Source: Shewanella pneumatophori
GTDB taxonomy: Bacteria; Pseudomonadota; Gammaproteobacteria; Enterobacterales; Shewanellaceae
Reading direction: 5' to 3'
Assembly (NCBI RefSeq): GCF_023283895.1
Contig: NZ_JAKILB010000003.1
Location: forward strand, 338,982-402,981
DNA length: 64,000 bases
Below, piece after piece: positions 17,450-27,527 of the stretch (within the stretch, counting starts at the first letter, position 1; the number at the start of each line of letters is the position of its first letter). Position numbers and translations under genes: made by a program. Under the pieces are notes generated by a model. It was not told where the DNA came from, did no database searches, and saw only the letters and a list, made by a program, of their open reading frames with translations.

Positions 17450-18553
17450 CTAATCTAAAATATGGATCAATTCAGATTTCAGCGCCACTGTGGTCTCTGT
17501 TCCTACTGCTAATTCTAGCTGCTGCGCTAGATGCAGTGGCACTTCAGCATGGATCTTATGCTCAACCCCAACTACGCTGGCTAATACTCTTACGCTCTCA
17601 CCCATCACCAACATCGAATCAATGGTGATATCGAGCTTGTTAAAGCTGCGGCACAATCTACCCTTTTTAATCGAATTAAAGCGCACCCCTTGGTTTGGAA
17701 TAACCCAGCGCACTTTAGTGCCGATATCTAGACTGTCAAAATAGGTGCTGGCAATAAGGTGCTCACCAAACTTAAGCCAAGTGATCTGGCGCTCTTCTTC
17801 CTGCGCAATCACTTCAGCATCAAAAATATTACGTAGCCCCATCTGTTTAGCTACGGCTTCATCACGTGGACGCGTTAGCACTTCACGCGGACGTCCTTGC
17901 TGTAGCATCTTGCCTTGGCTAATTAAAATCATGCTATCAGCCAGCAATAAAGCCTCATTCAAGTCATGAGTCACCATAATAACCGGAATGGCTAACTGCT
18001 CTTTTAGTCTCGCAAGCTCGAGATATAAACGCTCACGGGTTTCTCTATCCACCGCAGAAAACGGTTCATCAAGCAGTAAGACTGAAGGCTCGCGAGCAAG
18101 CGCCCGCGCTAATGCCACTCGCTGTCGCTGTCCACCAGATAATTGCGCAGGCAGTCTATCTGGCAAGCCATGTAAATTAACCCGCTCAAGCCAATCTTTG
18201 GCGCGCGCTTCGCGCTCAGCTTTAGGAATATGATCTAGCGCGGCAACCACGTTTTCCAGCGCGGTTAGATTCGGGAATAGACCAAAATGCTGCGGCACAT
18301 AACCTAAGTGACGTTGCTGTGGTGACAGCTGAACTTTATCGTCAGCGTTAAACCAAGGCTTGTCACCATAGCGGATCTCACCACTTTCAGGCTGAGATAA
18401 ACCGGCAATCATCCTTAATAGGGTTGATTTACCACCGCCAGATGGGCCGACAACCGCTAAGACTTCACCGGCTTTACAAACAAATTCAGCATCAAGTTTA
18501 ATCGGTTTGGCTTGCTGAATACGGCAATATAGATCAGCGACGGTTTGCGACAT
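17450..18553 (-). CDS. modC: Molybdate ABC transporter ATP-binding protein
   Basis: ATPase of the molybdate importer. Walker A GPSGGGKSTLL, signature LSGGQRQRVALARAL, Walker B LLLDEPFSAVD and the switch His in VTHDLNEA are intact. After about residue 235 come a TOBE/MOP-like pair of segments that bind molybdate and regulate transport. The start at 18553 has GGAGG 5-9 bases upstream and overlaps the modB end by 20 bases. It is last in the moaABCDE-modABC operon. Confidence 0.94.
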   Translation of the reverse strand: MSQTVADLYCRIQQAKPIKLDAEFVCKAGEVLAVVGPSGGGKSTLLRMIAGLSQPESGEIRYGDKPWFNADDKVQLSPQQRHLGYVPQHFGLFPNLTALENVVAALDHIPKAEREARAKDWLERVNLHGLPDRLPAQLSGGQRQRVALARALAREPSVLLLDEPFSAVDRETRERLYLELARLKEQLAIPVIMVTHDLNEALLLADSMILISQGKMLQQGRPREVLTRPRDEAVAKQMGLRNIFDAEVIAQEEERQITWLKFGEHLIASTYFDSLDIGTKVRWVIPNQGVRFNSIKKGRLCRSFNKLDITIDSMLVMGESVRVLASVVGVEHKIHAEVPLHLAQQLELAVGTETTVALKSELIHILD

Positions 18554-19214
18554 GCTGGCCTCCAACACGGCGAGACAAGCTAGTCGTCAAGGCAAGCACA
18601 GTAACTGCAAACAGTAATAACACCAGTGACATATTACCTGCACTAGCAAAGTCGAATGCCTGCACGCTATCATAAATAGAGATGGCGATGGTTTTAGTTT
18701 CTCCAGCGATATTACCCCCCATCATGAGGACCACACCAAACTCACCAAGTACATGGGAGAAACACAGCACCATAGCCGTCAGTACACCCGGCCACACCAT
18801 AGGCAGCTCGATTTTAAATAGCACTTTTAAGCGACTCATGCCGCAACAAGCGGCTGCATCACGCACGTCTTCAGGCACAGCTTCAAAAGCGCGTTGGATA
18901 GGCTGAATAGCAAAAGGAATATTAACTAAGATTGACGCGACCACCAGCCCAGAGAAATGAAACACCAATTGGTGACCAAGCAGTTGCTCTAGCGTACGCC
19001 CAAGCCAAGACTCACTGCCCAAACCCACCAGCAAATAGTAACCAATAACGGTAGGTGGCAGCACTAATGGCACCATAACTAGGGCTTCAACCCACGACTT
19101 ACCGGGAAAATGACGGTAAGCTAAAAAACGTCCGGCAATAATTGCCAAGGGGATCAAGATAAGCACTGTAACTGTGCTGAGTTTTATTGATAGCAGTAAG
19201 GCTTGCCAATCCAT
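18534..19214 (-). CDS. modB: Molybdate ABC transporter permease
   Basis: 226 residues with about five to six transmembrane segments. MVPLVLPPTVIGYYLL, the ATPase-contact loop DAAACCGMSRLKVLFKIELP, and FGVVLMMGGNIAGETKTIAI are typical of ModB. Its start overlaps the modA stop by one base (TAATG), which suggests coupling. Confidence 0.95.
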   Translation of the reverse strand: MDWQALLLSIKLSTVTVLILIPLAIIAGRFLAYRHFPGKSWVEALVMVPLVLPPTVIGYYLLVGLGSESWLGRTLEQLLGHQLVFHFSGLVVASILVNIPFAIQPIQRAFEAVPEDVRDAAACCGMSRLKVLFKIELPMVWPGVLTAMVLCFSHVLGEFGVVLMMGGNIAGETKTIAISIYDSVQAFDFASAGNMSLVLLLFAVTVLALTTSLSRRVGGQHVANRR

Positions 19215-19993
19215 TAATTAGTCGCTCTCGCAAAGCCGTAATCGGCAAACACAGACTGAGCAGTGTCAGACTGCAAATAGCTATAAAACAGTTTAGCGGT
19301 TTCGCCCGCTTTTAAGGTCAATACCATACGCTGATCCAGCGGCGTATAATACTCTTGTGGGATCAGCACGTAATTCGCGCGCGCTTTGAAAGGCTTCGCA
19401 ACCGCTAAAGATAACGCCACTAAACCACCTTGCGTGGCACCACTTACCGCAAACTGCGCCGCTTGCGAGACGTTTTCACCAAACACCAAATTCGGCTGAA
19501 TATCTTGCCAAAGCCCTACTTTTTGCAGCACTTCTTTGGCGCGCTCACCGTACGGCGCATGATCTGGGTTAGCAATGGCAAAACGCTTTAATTGCTGGGA
19601 TTGCAGTAGTTGTTTAACTCCAGCTAAATCGCCATCTAAAGGTAAAGGTGACGACTTAGGTGCCGCTATGGCTAGCTGGCCAACTGCATAAATAACGCCG
19701 TCATCCGGGGTTTCTTTAGCTTGGCTTAATTGCTGGGTATAACGTTCGTCAGCAGACAGAAACAACTCAAATGGCGCACCGTTTCTAATTTGCGCCACAA
19801 AGTTGCCAGAAGAGCCGTAGGAGATCCGCACTTTACGCCCGGTCTCTTGGGTAAATTGCTTAGCAATATCATCAAGTGCAAACTTAATGCTCGATGCCGC
19901 AGCAATAGCTGGAACATCTTGCGCCGCGAACACACCTTTACTGAGAACCAGTAACGGCAACAACAGCGCTAACATCACTACCCTAAACTTCAT
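19214..19993 (-). CDS. modA: Molybdate ABC transporter substrate-binding protein
   Basis: 259 residues with a signal peptide of about 23 residues. The oxyanion-binding region AAASSIKFALDDIA and SYGSSGNFVAQIRNGAPFELFLSADERY are the ModA signature. It delivers molybdate (or tungstate) to ModBC. It follows moaE by about 30 bases, so uptake and cofactor synthesis are in one transcript. Confidence 0.95.
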   Translation of the reverse strand: MKFRVVMLALLLPLLVLSKGVFAAQDVPAIAAASSIKFALDDIAKQFTQETGRKVRISYGSSGNFVAQIRNGAPFELFLSADERYTQQLSQAKETPDDGVIYAVGQLAIAAPKSSPLPLDGDLAGVKQLLQSQQLKRFAIANPDHAPYGERAKEVLQKVGLWQDIQPNLVFGENVSQAAQFAVSGATQGGLVALSLAVAKPFKARANYVLIPQEYYTPLDQRMVLTLKAGETAKLFYSYLQSDTAQSVFADYGFARATN

Positions 19994-20024
19994 TAAGCTC
20001 TTCTCCTAGCAATACAAGGCTAAT

Positions 20025-20477
20025 TTAAGCTTTGTTATCCCACATCTTGGCTGCTTGCTCATCGGCGTCGCGGGCTTCAACCCAGTTTGCGCCCTTATCA
20101 CCGGCTTCTAGTTTCCAAAACGGTGCTTTGGTCTTTAGAAAATCGATTAAGAACTCACAGGCAGCAAATGCTGCTTTTCGATGTGCGCTGGTAACACCAA
20201 TAAATACAATCTGCTCGCCTAACGCCATGGCGCCAACACGGTGAATAATGGTGACGTTATTTAATGGCCAGCGCTCACGCGCCTCGGCTTCAATCTGATT
20301 CAGTACCGCTTCGGTCATGCCAGGGTAATGCTCTAGTGTCAGATCGGTAACCGCACTACCATCATTAAAGTCACGCACTTTACCCACAAAAGTCACGACT
20401 GCGCCGTCACTGTTATCTTGGCTAATTAGCTGATATTCATCAGGTACGCTGAAATCTGCAGTTTGTACACGGATCAT
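20025..20477 (-). CDS. moaE: Molybdopterin synthase catalytic subunit
   Basis: 150 residues. The large subunit of molybdopterin synthase, which puts two sulfurs from MoaD onto cyclic pyranopterin monophosphate. Conserved blocks: GAVVTFVGKVRD, LEHYPGMTE, HRVGAMALGEQIVFIGV, HRKAAFAACEFLIDFLKTKAPFWK with the catalytic Lys in KAPFWK. It begins 1 base after moaD ends. Confidence 0.96.
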   Translation of the reverse strand: MIRVQTADFSVPDEYQLISQDNSDGAVVTFVGKVRDFNDGSAVTDLTLEHYPGMTEAVLNQIEAEARERWPLNNVTIIHRVGAMALGEQIVFIGVTSAHRKAAFAACEFLIDFLKTKAPFWKLEAGDKGANWVEARDADEQAAKMWDNKA

Positions 20478-20478
20478 C

Positions 20479-20730
20479 TTAACCTCCAGTTACTGGTGGG
20501 AAAAATGCCACTTCATCACCATCAACAATTGGGGTATCCCACTGGCTGATCGTTTGGTTTACCGCAACTAATAGCTTGTCAGATGTAAGCACTTTAGCCC
20601 ATTTGTCATCAGTTGCCGCTAAGGTTGCACGTAAGCCTTCAGCTGTTTGGGTGTTTTCGCCTGCTTCAACTTTTACGCCTGCAGTGCCTAGAAGCTCTCT
20701 AACTTGTGCAAAAAATAATACGTTAATCAT
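20479..20730 (-). CDS. moaD: Molybdopterin synthase sulfur carrier subunit
   Basis: 83 residues with a ubiquitin-like fold, ending in the Gly-Gly (PPVTGG) that is thiocarboxylated and donates sulfur in the MoaD-MoaE complex. It lies between moaC and moaE with gaps of 8 and 1 bases. Confidence 0.95.
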   Translation of the reverse strand: MINVLFFAQVRELLGTAGVKVEAGENTQTAEGLRATLAATDDKWAKVLTSDKLLVAVNQTISQWDTPIVDGDEVAFFPPVTGG

Positions 20731-20738
20731 AATCTTCT

Positions 20739-21215
20739 CTATACCTTAAAGTGCCCAGACTTACCGCCACGTTTCTCAGTTAAGCGAACTTGAGAAATCA
20801 CCATATCTTTTTGCACGGCTTTACACATATCGTAAATGGTCAATGCGGCTGTAGATGCCGCCGTTAACGCTTCCATTTCAACACCCGTTTTACCAGAAAG
20901 CTTACATAAACTGCGGATCCACACGCGGTTATGTTCAGGTTGTGCTTCAAGCTCAACTTCAACTTTGGTAAGCATTAACGGGTGACAAAGTGGGATTAAA
21001 TCAGAAGTCTTTTTAGCTGCTTGAATACCTGCGATACGCGCGGTAGCAAATACATCACCTTTATGGTGGCTGCCGCTCATAATCATTTCTAGGGTTTCGC
21101 TCGCCATCTCAATGTAAGCTTCTGCACGCGCTTCACGCTCAGTTACAGACTTATCGGTCACATCTACCATGTGAGCATTGCCATCTGCATTAATATGGGT
21201 AAAAGCATTGGTCAT
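20739..21215 (-). CDS. moaC: Cyclic pyranopterin monophosphate synthase
   Basis: Converts the MoaA product to cyclic pyranopterin monophosphate. Conserved MVDVTDK near the start, [19 protein letters not shown], and [24 protein letters not shown]. The ATG at 21215 gives 158 residues, the usual MoaC length; the longer frame to 21248 adds 11 residues not expected in the family. Confidence 0.96.
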   Translation of the reverse strand: MTNAFTHINADGNAHMVDVTDKSVTEREARAEAYIEMASETLEMIMSGSHHKGDVFATARIAGIQAAKKTSDLIPLCHPLMLTKVEVELEAQPEHNRVWIRSLCKLSGKTGVEMEALTAASTAALTIYDMCKAVQKDMVISQVRLTEKRGGKSGHFKV

Positions 21216-21277
21216 TAGAGTTACGCCTTTTTCTAAAAATATGGTCAAAGTACCGCAATATAGAGCTCTTACGAGAT

Positions 21278-21802
21278 CTATTCGGTGATTTTTTTCACGT
21301 GCATCACAAAGTTACAAGGGCGATGTGTTGCATCAAGTTGTTCTTTAATCAGCTTATTCCAACCGGTTTTACACGCGCCGGTTGAGCCTGGTAAGCAGAA
21401 AATTGCCGTTTTATTGGCAAAACCACCAAGTGCGCGAGACTGCACTGTTGAAGTGCCAAGCTCGGTATAAGTGATATGCCTAAACAGCTCACCAAAGCCT
21501 TCAATCTCACGATCAAATAACGGCTTAACCGCTTCAGGGGTGTTGTCTCTGTCGGTAAAACCTGTACCACCTGTGGTAATAATTACCTGCACATCATCGG
21601 ATGCAATCCACTGAGAAAGCACTGAGCGAATTTGATACTTATCGTCTTTAATGATCTGTCGATCAGCAAGCGTATGCCCAGCCTCAAGTAATGCTGTGGC
21701 GAGGAAAGCACCTGAAGTATCAGAAGTAAAATCTCGGGTGTCAGATAAGGTTAAAACAGCAATATTAAGCGCCGTAAACTGGCTTTGAGTGCAGTGTCCC
21801 AT
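21278..21802 (-). CDS. moaB: Molybdopterin adenylyltransferase-like protein MoaB
   Basis: 174 residues of the MogA/MoaB fold. [18 protein letters not shown] and [12 protein letters not shown] are the molybdopterin- and nucleotide-binding motifs. In organisms without MogA this type is thought to adenylate molybdopterin before MoeA inserts the metal; in E. coli its role is unclear. It lies between moaA and moaC in the operon. Confidence 0.93.
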   Translation of the reverse strand: MGHCTQSQFTALNIAVLTLSDTRDFTSDTSGAFLATALLEAGHTLADRQIIKDDKYQIRSVLSQWIASDDVQVIITTGGTGFTDRDNTPEAVKPLFDREIEGFGELFRHITYTELGTSTVQSRALGGFANKTAIFCLPGSTGACKTGWNKLIKEQLDATHRPCNFVMHVKKITE

Positions 21803-21863
21803 TATGGTCTCTTATTTATCCGAATCATTGCTTACTGAGTGTTTGTGACAATTATACCCAGCT

Positions 21864-21888
21864 TCTGACGCAACTAAGTTGCGTCAGA
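21864..21888. other. Perfect intra-operon hairpin between moaA and moaB
   Basis: TCTGACGCAAC-TAA-GTTGCGTCAGA, an 11-base-pair stem with a three-base loop, 12 bases after the moaA stop. No T run follows in the operon direction, so it is not a standard terminator. It could stabilise or process the transcript. Its form resembles the hairpins at 9084-9176. Confidence 0.6.
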
Positions 21889-21899
21889 TCAGAATTTAA

Positions 21900-22880
21900 T
21901 TAGCCGCCAATTGAGGCTAAGTGCTGTGTCACACCCGTAATGCCATCATGTAGGAAGTGGGTTTCTTTTTTCTGTGCTAACTGGCCGTGCAAGCGTTCTA
22001 TTAATTCCGCTTGTTGATCAGTCGACTGCAGCAAATCACGCAGATCGACGCCATTTTCAGTGAATAAGCAAAGGTGTAACTTACCTTTGGCCGATACACG
22101 AAGACGGTTACAGCTGGCACAGAAATTTTTAGCGTATGGCATGATAAGGCCAATACGACCTTGATAGTCTTCATGGCTGAAGTTTTGCGCTGGGCCGTCA
22201 TCCGGCGCTGGCGTATCAAATTGCCAACCCGCTTGCTCTAGCTGCAGCTTAATATCATTACCCGCTAAATGGTGAGCTTTGAAGTAGTCGTGGCCTAAAC
22301 CGGTTTCCATTAATTCGATAAAGCGCAGATCTATCGGCGTGCTCTTAATCCAATGTAAAAAACGCGGTAGGTCTTTGTCGTTAAGACCTTTTAGCAGTAC
22401 GGCATTGATTTTAACTCGCTCAAAGCCTGCCTCTAATGCCGCATCAACCCCACGCATGACTTCATCAAACTTATTCTCACCAGTGATCTGGTAGAACATC
22501 TTAGGATCTAAACTATCAACCGAGATATTGATGCGTCTTAGCCCTGCGTCATACCACTCTTGAGCATGCTTAGCTAAACGATAACCGTTAGTTGTCGTGG
22601 CAATGGTGTTGATTTTATCGTTGTCGTTAACGATGCGAATAATGTCGGTAAAGTCTTTACGCAGCGAGGGCTCACCGCCAGTAATGCGGATTTTTTGCGT
22701 GCCCACTTGCGAGAAAGCCGAAACCAAGTTCTCAATTTCATTGAGATCGAGAAACTTAGGCTTACCGTCTGGGCGGTAGCCATCAGGGAGGCAATACGTG
22801 CATTTAAAGTTACATACATCAGTCACTGACATACGTAAATAATGAAACCGTCGACCAAAATTGTCTTGTAGTTGGGACAT
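21900..22880 (-). CDS. moaA: GTP 3',8-cyclase MoaA (copy 2, mod operon)
   Basis: Radical SAM enzyme with CNFKCTYC near residue 24, SAM site ITGGEPSLRKDF, and C-terminal cluster ligands FCASCNRLRV followed by LHLCLF. It ends Gly-Gly. The ATG at 22880 with AAGG upstream is preferred to the GTG two codons earlier. It heads the moaABCDE-modABC operon and, unlike copy 1, follows a Moco-type riboswitch, so it is likely to be the cofactor-regulated copy. Confidence 0.94.
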   Translation of the reverse strand: MSQLQDNFGRRFHYLRMSVTDVCNFKCTYCLPDGYRPDGKPKFLDLNEIENLVSAFSQVGTQKIRITGGEPSLRKDFTDIIRIVNDNDKINTIATTTNGYRLAKHAQEWYDAGLRRINISVDSLDPKMFYQITGENKFDEVMRGVDAALEAGFERVKINAVLLKGLNDKDLPRFLHWIKSTPIDLRFIELMETGLGHDYFKAHHLAGNDIKLQLEQAGWQFDTPAPDDGPAQNFSHEDYQGRIGLIMPYAKNFCASCNRLRVSAKGKLHLCLFTENGVDLRDLLQSTDQQAELIERLHGQLAQKKETHFLHDGITGVTQHLASIGG

Positions 22881-23008
22881 GATCACCTTTCCAAGTAAGG
22901 GGAGGTGAGATCATTTCTTTTCCCACCCCGGTGGCGTTATTGCCACGGCTAAAAACCCGTATCTGTCTCGACGTAGGGTAAGAAGCTCGGAGAACCGTCA
23001 ACCTTGAT
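22881..23008 (-). promoter_or_regulatory. Moco-type riboswitch leader of moaA operon
   Basis: Read on the minus strand, the leader has the CTCCGAGC block and a GTGGC/GCCAC stem with a 6-base loop, then a run ending in the gene start. GATCTCACCT and AGGTGATC pair around the start codon and bury the AAGG ribosome site, a plausible translation switch. Moco RNAs are known upstream of moaA in gammaproteobacteria. The call rests on these elements and on position; the full fold was not computed. Confidence 0.7.
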
Positions 23009-23083
23009 TATAGGCGTATTTCTGTGACAAACCATACCCTAGAGGCCACATTTGCCGTCAAAAAGCTGCACATATAAAGTTTT

Positions 23084-23099
23084 TGTGACAGTAATCACG
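23084..23099. promoter_or_regulatory. CRP-like site between moaA and ETF-QO genes
   Basis: TGTGACAGTAATCACG differs from TGTGA-N6-TCACA by one base. It lies between two divergent genes, about 160 bases before the ETF-QO start and upstream of the riboswitch. Confidence 0.45.
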
Positions 23100-23258
23100 C
23101 CACAAATCGATTAAAATATCTGCATCACAAGTGTGGAAACGCTGTGACCTTAAGCGATTTTCAGGTAAGGTGAAGCAAACATTAAAACACCCGTTTATAG
23201 TGTGGTTGATTCAATTTGCACTATTGTCAGCGGGGGAATAAGAAGGAAAGGTGATCTG

Positions 23259-24908
23259 ATGGAACGCGAATCGATGGAATTCGATGTAGTAATCGTGGGT
23301 GCAGGCCCCTCTGGGTTAGCCGCTGCATGTCGTTTAATGCAAATATCTAAAGACAGTGGCCAAGAGCTAACTGTTTGCGTGGTAGAAAAAGGCTCCGAAG
23401 TGGGTGCGCACATTTTATCTGGCGCAGTGTTCGAGCCAAAAGTGCTTGATGAACTTTTTGATGATTGGCGTGATAAAGGCGCCCCGCTCAATACTGCGGT
23501 CACTCATGATGAAATCCATATGCTCAGCTCTGCAACTGACGCCAGAGCCATGCCTAATGCCCTTGTCCCTAAAACTATGCATAACCACGGCAACTACATT
23601 ATCAGTGTCGGCAATTTATGCCGCTGGTTAGCTGAACGCGCCGAAGAGTTAGGTGTAGAGGTATTCCCCGGTTTCCCTGCAAGTGAATTGCTATTCAACG
23701 AAGATGGTAGTGTTAAAGGCATTCAAATTGGCGACATGGGCGTTGGCGAAGATGGCCAACCTAAAGACGGTTATGAGCCTGGCATGGAGCTACACGCTAA
23801 GTACACAGTATTTGGCGAAGGTTGCCGCGGTCATCTAGGCAAACAGCTTATCGAGAAGTTCCATCTTGATAATGGTAAAACCGCGCAACACTATGGTTTA
23901 GGTTTTAAAGAGATCTGGACGGTACCAAGCGAGCAACATGAACTGGGTAAAGTTGTACACACTGGTGGCTGGCCGTTAGTAGACGGTGCATCCGGCGGTG
24001 GTTTTATGTATCACCTTGAAGATAATCAAATCGCCGTGGGTTTAATTGTCGATCTTAACTACAAAAATCCACACCTTAGCCCGTTTGATGAGTTCCAACG
24101 TTTCAAAACTCACCCGGTTATTGCTAAAACTCTTACTGGTGGTGAACGTATTGCCTATGGCGCACGCGCAATCACTAAAGGCGGCCTAAACTCTTTACCT
24201 AAGCTGACTTTCCCTGGCGGTATGATTATTGGCTGTGATGCCGGCACCTTGAACTTTGCTAAAATCAAAGGCACTCATACTGCAATGAAGAGTGGCATTT
24301 TAGCCGCAGAAACTCTCGCGCAGGCTATGATGGCCGGTGTTGAGTCGGGTAAAGATCTTGATTGTCTACAAGATCGCTTTGATCAAAGTTGGCTGAAAGA
24401 GGAGCTTTACGCTTCACGTAACTTTGGCCCTGCGATGCATAAATTTGGTACTTACTTAGGTGGTGCGTTTAACTTTATCGACCAAAACTGGTTTGGCGGT
24501 AAGCTGCCTGTCACTTTACGCGATGATCAGCCTGATTATGCTCAGATGGCAGAAGCCAGTGCCTACAGTAAAATTGATTATCCAAAACCAGATGGCAAAC
24601 TCAGCTTCGATAAGCTGTCGTCAGTTTACCTTTCAAATACTTATCATGAAGAAGATCAATTGTGTCATCTGCGCTTAAAAGACGCCCGTATTCCAATTGA
24701 TGTCAACTTAGTTAAGTTTGATGAACCAGCACAGCGCTACTGCCCTGCTGGTGTTTATGAAGTCGTTGAAGAGGCTGGCGAGAAGAAGTTTGTTATCAAT
24801 GGCCAAAACTGTATTCACTGTAAAACCTGCGACATTAAAGACCCAAGTCAAAATATTACTTGGGTGACCCCAGAAGGCGGCGGTGGCCCTAACTACCCAA
24901 ATATGTAG
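23259..24908 (+). CDS. Electron transfer flavoprotein-ubiquinone oxidoreductase
   Basis: 549 residues, the usual length. Passes electrons from ETF to ubiquinone at the inner membrane during fatty-acid and amino-acid oxidation. The FAD-binding motif is VVIVGAGPSGLAAACRL, GCDAGTLNFAKIKGTHTAMKSG is conserved, and the 4Fe-4S cluster ligands are in CPAGVYE, then CIHCKTCDIKDPSQNI. The ATG at 23259 has AAGGAAAGG 8 bases upstream; the longer frame adds 19 residues without support. No ETF genes lie nearby. Confidence 0.96.
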   Translation: MERESMEFDVVIVGAGPSGLAAACRLMQISKDSGQELTVCVVEKGSEVGAHILSGAVFEPKVLDELFDDWRDKGAPLNTAVTHDEIHMLSSATDARAMPNALVPKTMHNHGNYIISVGNLCRWLAERAEELGVEVFPGFPASELLFNEDGSVKGIQIGDMGVGEDGQPKDGYEPGMELHAKYTVFGEGCRGHLGKQLIEKFHLDNGKTAQHYGLGFKEIWTVPSEQHELGKVVHTGGWPLVDGASGGGFMYHLEDNQIAVGLIVDLNYKNPHLSPFDEFQRFKTHPVIAKTLTGGERIAYGARAITKGGLNSLPKLTFPGGMIIGCDAGTLNFAKIKGTHTAMKSGILAAETLAQAMMAGVESGKDLDCLQDRFDQSWLKEELYASRNFGPAMHKFGTYLGGAFNFIDQNWFGGKLPVTLRDDQPDYAQMAEASAYSKIDYPKPDGKLSFDKLSSVYLSNTYHEEDQLCHLRLKDARIPIDVNLVKFDEPAQRYCPAGVYEVVEEAGEKKFVINGQNCIHCKTCDIKDPSQNITWVTPEGGGGPNYPNM

Positions 24909-24931
24909 TTAGCTATACAGTAATAATGTAA

Positions 24932-24957
24932 ACGCACACCGAAAGGTGTGCGTTTTC
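24932..24957 (+). terminator. Rho-independent terminator after ETF-QO
   Basis: ACGCACACC-GAAA-GGTGTGCGT followed by TTTC, about 25 bases after the stop. Confidence 0.88.
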
Positions 24958-25163
24958 AGTTGCGCCCAGCACAGAACATCGCCATAATCCGCAACCATAA
25001 TAAAGCGTACAAATTTCAGACTGAAATTCAGATACCTACCTATATCCCCTACAAGCTACATCCTTATATATCATCTAGCAAAAAACCATTTTGCTGATGC
25101 TATATCGACTCTGCACTCCATTAATTCGGTCATCGTTTTGGCTGTATAGGCAATCTAATTTTT

Positions 25164-27080
25164 ATGAAATTGAATATGCTCACCATCAAACAAAAAATTC
25201 TTCTCTGTGTCACCACCGCAGTATTGCTATCAACCGCTCTGGTAGGAATTCTTAGTCAACAAAGTGCTAAGCAAGTCGTTGAGCAGCGTATGCTTAGCTC
25301 TGAAATGCCAAATATGCTGGCGCAGATCCGCAATAAAATCGATCTGAATATTTCGACCTTGATGCATGCCGCTGAGCAGCTAGCCAGCAATCGAATGTTA
25401 TTGCAGTGGCTTGAAGATGGTCGCCCTGCTAGCCATGAAGATCTGGTGGTTGATTTATTAGGTGACGTATCGCGCCAATACCAATTAGCTCAGGCGTCTT
25501 TTGCCGATAGAGACACTGGCGCTTATTACACTCAAGATGGATTTTTACGTCTGCTGTCGCCAACGCAAGACGCATGGTTTTTCGATTATAAAAACAGTGG
25601 CCAAGAGAAAATGCTCAACGTGTTCACCGAACAAAATGGTGACGTTAAGCTGTTTATCAATTATCAGCAGCCAAATGGCCGCGGGTTAGTTGGCCTAGCC
25701 AAATCTCTCGATGATATGGTGCAACTGTTGCGTTCGTTCAAAATCGAGCAATCAGGCTTTGTTTATTTAGTTGATAGCAAGGGACAGGTGCAATTGCACC
25801 AAGATCCGCAGCAAATGGGCCGCGCCAGCTTATCCAGTTTATACCGCGGCGTAGATACCTCAGGCTTAATGCAAACAAGCGATTTTAATTTGCTTAAAGC
25901 CGATGTCGACGGCCAAGCAATGCTGATTGCCAGTAGCTATATCCCGTCAATGGATTGGTACTTAGTTGCCCAAGTTCCTGAAAGTGAAATTTTCGCCTTA
26001 TTAGAAGAATCTGCTTATAAAATCTTAATTTGGACCGCAGTCATTGCGACCATTTTTATTGCACTCGCTAGCCTAGTCGCTAGTTCAGTTAGCCGCCCTA
26101 TTGCCCACGTTGCTGACATGCTGCAAAACATAGGTGAAGGCGAAGGCGATTTACGCCAGCGCTTGCCCGTTGAAGGCGATGATGAATTAGCCCAACTGGC
26201 TAAAGGTTTTAATAGCTTTATCAGCAAGATCCAAGCATCTGTTATTGAAGTCGGTGAAGCCAGTGCTCTACTAACTGCATCGGCAAATGATGTATTACAT
26301 CAAGCACAGCGCACACTTGAAGATAGCCAATTGCAAAAAGACCAAACCATCATGGTTGTGGCAGCCATCAACGAAATGGGCGCTACTGTTAATGAGATTG
26401 CAAGTAACGCAGCTCAAGCCGCCGACACGGCAAGAGCCGCTGATACAGACTCAAGTAATGGACAAGTGGTAGTAACTCGCGCTCGCGAAACCATTAACCA
26501 GCTTTCTGACGATGTTGAGCAAGTCGGTGAAGTGGTTGAGTCATTGGCTATTCATACCAAATCTATTGAATCTATATTAGATGTGATCCGCGCAGTGTCA
26601 GAGCAAACCAATTTGCTAGCATTAAACGCAGCGATTGAAGCGGCTCGTGCTGGAGAAGCCGGACGTGGGTTTGCCGTTGTTGCCGATGAAGTGCGTAATC
26701 TTGCTTCTCGCACCGCCACCTCAACTAACGAAGTGCAGGTGATGATTGATAAGCTACAAGCTGAAGCGGCTCGCGCAGTAGAAGCTATGCAGCAAAGCCG
26801 CACGCGCTCGGTTGCCGGCGTTACTGCCGTTGATGAAGCTAGCTTGTCACTCACAGGTATTAGTGAGCGCATCGGTTCAATTAGCGATATGAATATTCAG
26901 GTTGCGGCGGCGACTGAAGAGCAATCAACCGTAGTTGAAGATATTAATCGTAACGTCAGCGACATTAATGATATTACCTTACGTACCGCTGATACTGCAG
27001 AAGATGCAGCCAAAGCCAGTCAAAGTCTGATCCAATTAGCCCACAGACTCGACTCACTGGTCGCCAGCTTTAAGGTTTAA
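25164..27080 (+). CDS. Methyl-accepting chemotaxis protein
   Basis: 638 residues. Membrane segments at about 10-30 and 290-310 flank a large periplasmic sensor with a double-Cache look ([33 protein letters not shown]). HAMP follows ([17 protein letters not shown] at [13 protein letters not shown]), then the signalling domain with the hairpin tip [35 protein letters not shown]. No C-terminal receptor-tethering pentapeptide. Ligand unknown. The start is taken as the first ATG; the MLTIKQ ATG four codons later is also possible. Confidence 0.93.
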   Translation: MKLNMLTIKQKILLCVTTAVLLSTALVGILSQQSAKQVVEQRMLSSEMPNMLAQIRNKIDLNISTLMHAAEQLASNRMLLQWLEDGRPASHEDLVVDLLGDVSRQYQLAQASFADRDTGAYYTQDGFLRLLSPTQDAWFFDYKNSGQEKMLNVFTEQNGDVKLFINYQQPNGRGLVGLAKSLDDMVQLLRSFKIEQSGFVYLVDSKGQVQLHQDPQQMGRASLSSLYRGVDTSGLMQTSDFNLLKADVDGQAMLIASSYIPSMDWYLVAQVPESEIFALLEESAYKILIWTAVIATIFIALASLVASSVSRPIAHVADMLQNIGEGEGDLRQRLPVEGDDELAQLAKGFNSFISKIQASVIEVGEASALLTASANDVLHQAQRTLEDSQLQKDQTIMVVAAINEMGATVNEIASNAAQAADTARAADTDSSNGQVVVTRARETINQLSDDVEQVGEVVESLAIHTKSIESILDVIRAVSEQTNLLALNAAIEAARAGEAGRGFAVVADEVRNLASRTATSTNEVQVMIDKLQAEAARAVEAMQQSRTRSVAGVTAVDEASLSLTGISERIGSISDMNIQVAAATEEQSTVVEDINRNVSDINDITLRTADTAEDAAKASQSLIQLAHRLDSLVASFKV

Positions 27081-27091
27081 TCCTAATATCT

Positions 27092-27122
27092 AGCCTAGCG
27101 AATTTATCGCTAGGCTGGTTTT
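27092..27122 (+). terminator. Rho-independent terminator after chemoreceptor
   Basis: AGCCTAGCGA-ATTTA-TCGCTAGGCT followed by GGTTTTT. Confidence 0.85.
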
Positions 27123-27131
27123 GCTGCTCTA

Positions 27132-27494
27132 TTAAACTAAATCTGCTTCAGTTCTTGGCTTAATAAAGTTAATCGTCAGCGGATACTGATAACTTTTGCC
27201 TTCACTGGCCTTAATGGCTGCAATAATGGTAAACACGATATCGGCGATTGCCAGCAGTGCTAAAAGGATAAAGCCAATTCCGATAAACATTAAAATGGCG
27301 CTAATGCTCACGTAGATAAATAGGCTGATTTTAAAATTTAGGCAGTTACGCCCACAGCTATCTACAAACGGAAATTCATCACGCTTCATCAGCCAAACAA
27401 TCAACGGCCCTAAAATACTACCAAAGGGAATTAGGTAACCAGAAAAGCTCGCTACCTGAACTATTATCCCCATGTTTTTTTCATCTTGGGTCAT
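27132..27494 (-). CDS. DUF4870 membrane protein
   Basis: 120 residues with three hydrophobic segments. SGYLIPFGSILGPLIVWLMKRDEFPFVDSCGRNCLNFKIS is typical of DUF4870, a family of unknown function. The ATG at 27494 has AAGGAG upstream; a GTG one codon earlier is also possible. It lies 33 bases downstream of the MOSC gene, same strand. Confidence 0.85.
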   Translation of the reverse strand: MTQDEKNMGIIVQVASFSGYLIPFGSILGPLIVWLMKRDEFPFVDSCGRNCLNFKISLFIYVSISAILMFIGIGFILLALLAIADIVFTIIAAIKASEGKSYQYPLTINFIKPRTEADLV

Positions 27495-27527
27495 CACTTC
27501 TACTCCTTGAATGTGTAAACTCGCACG

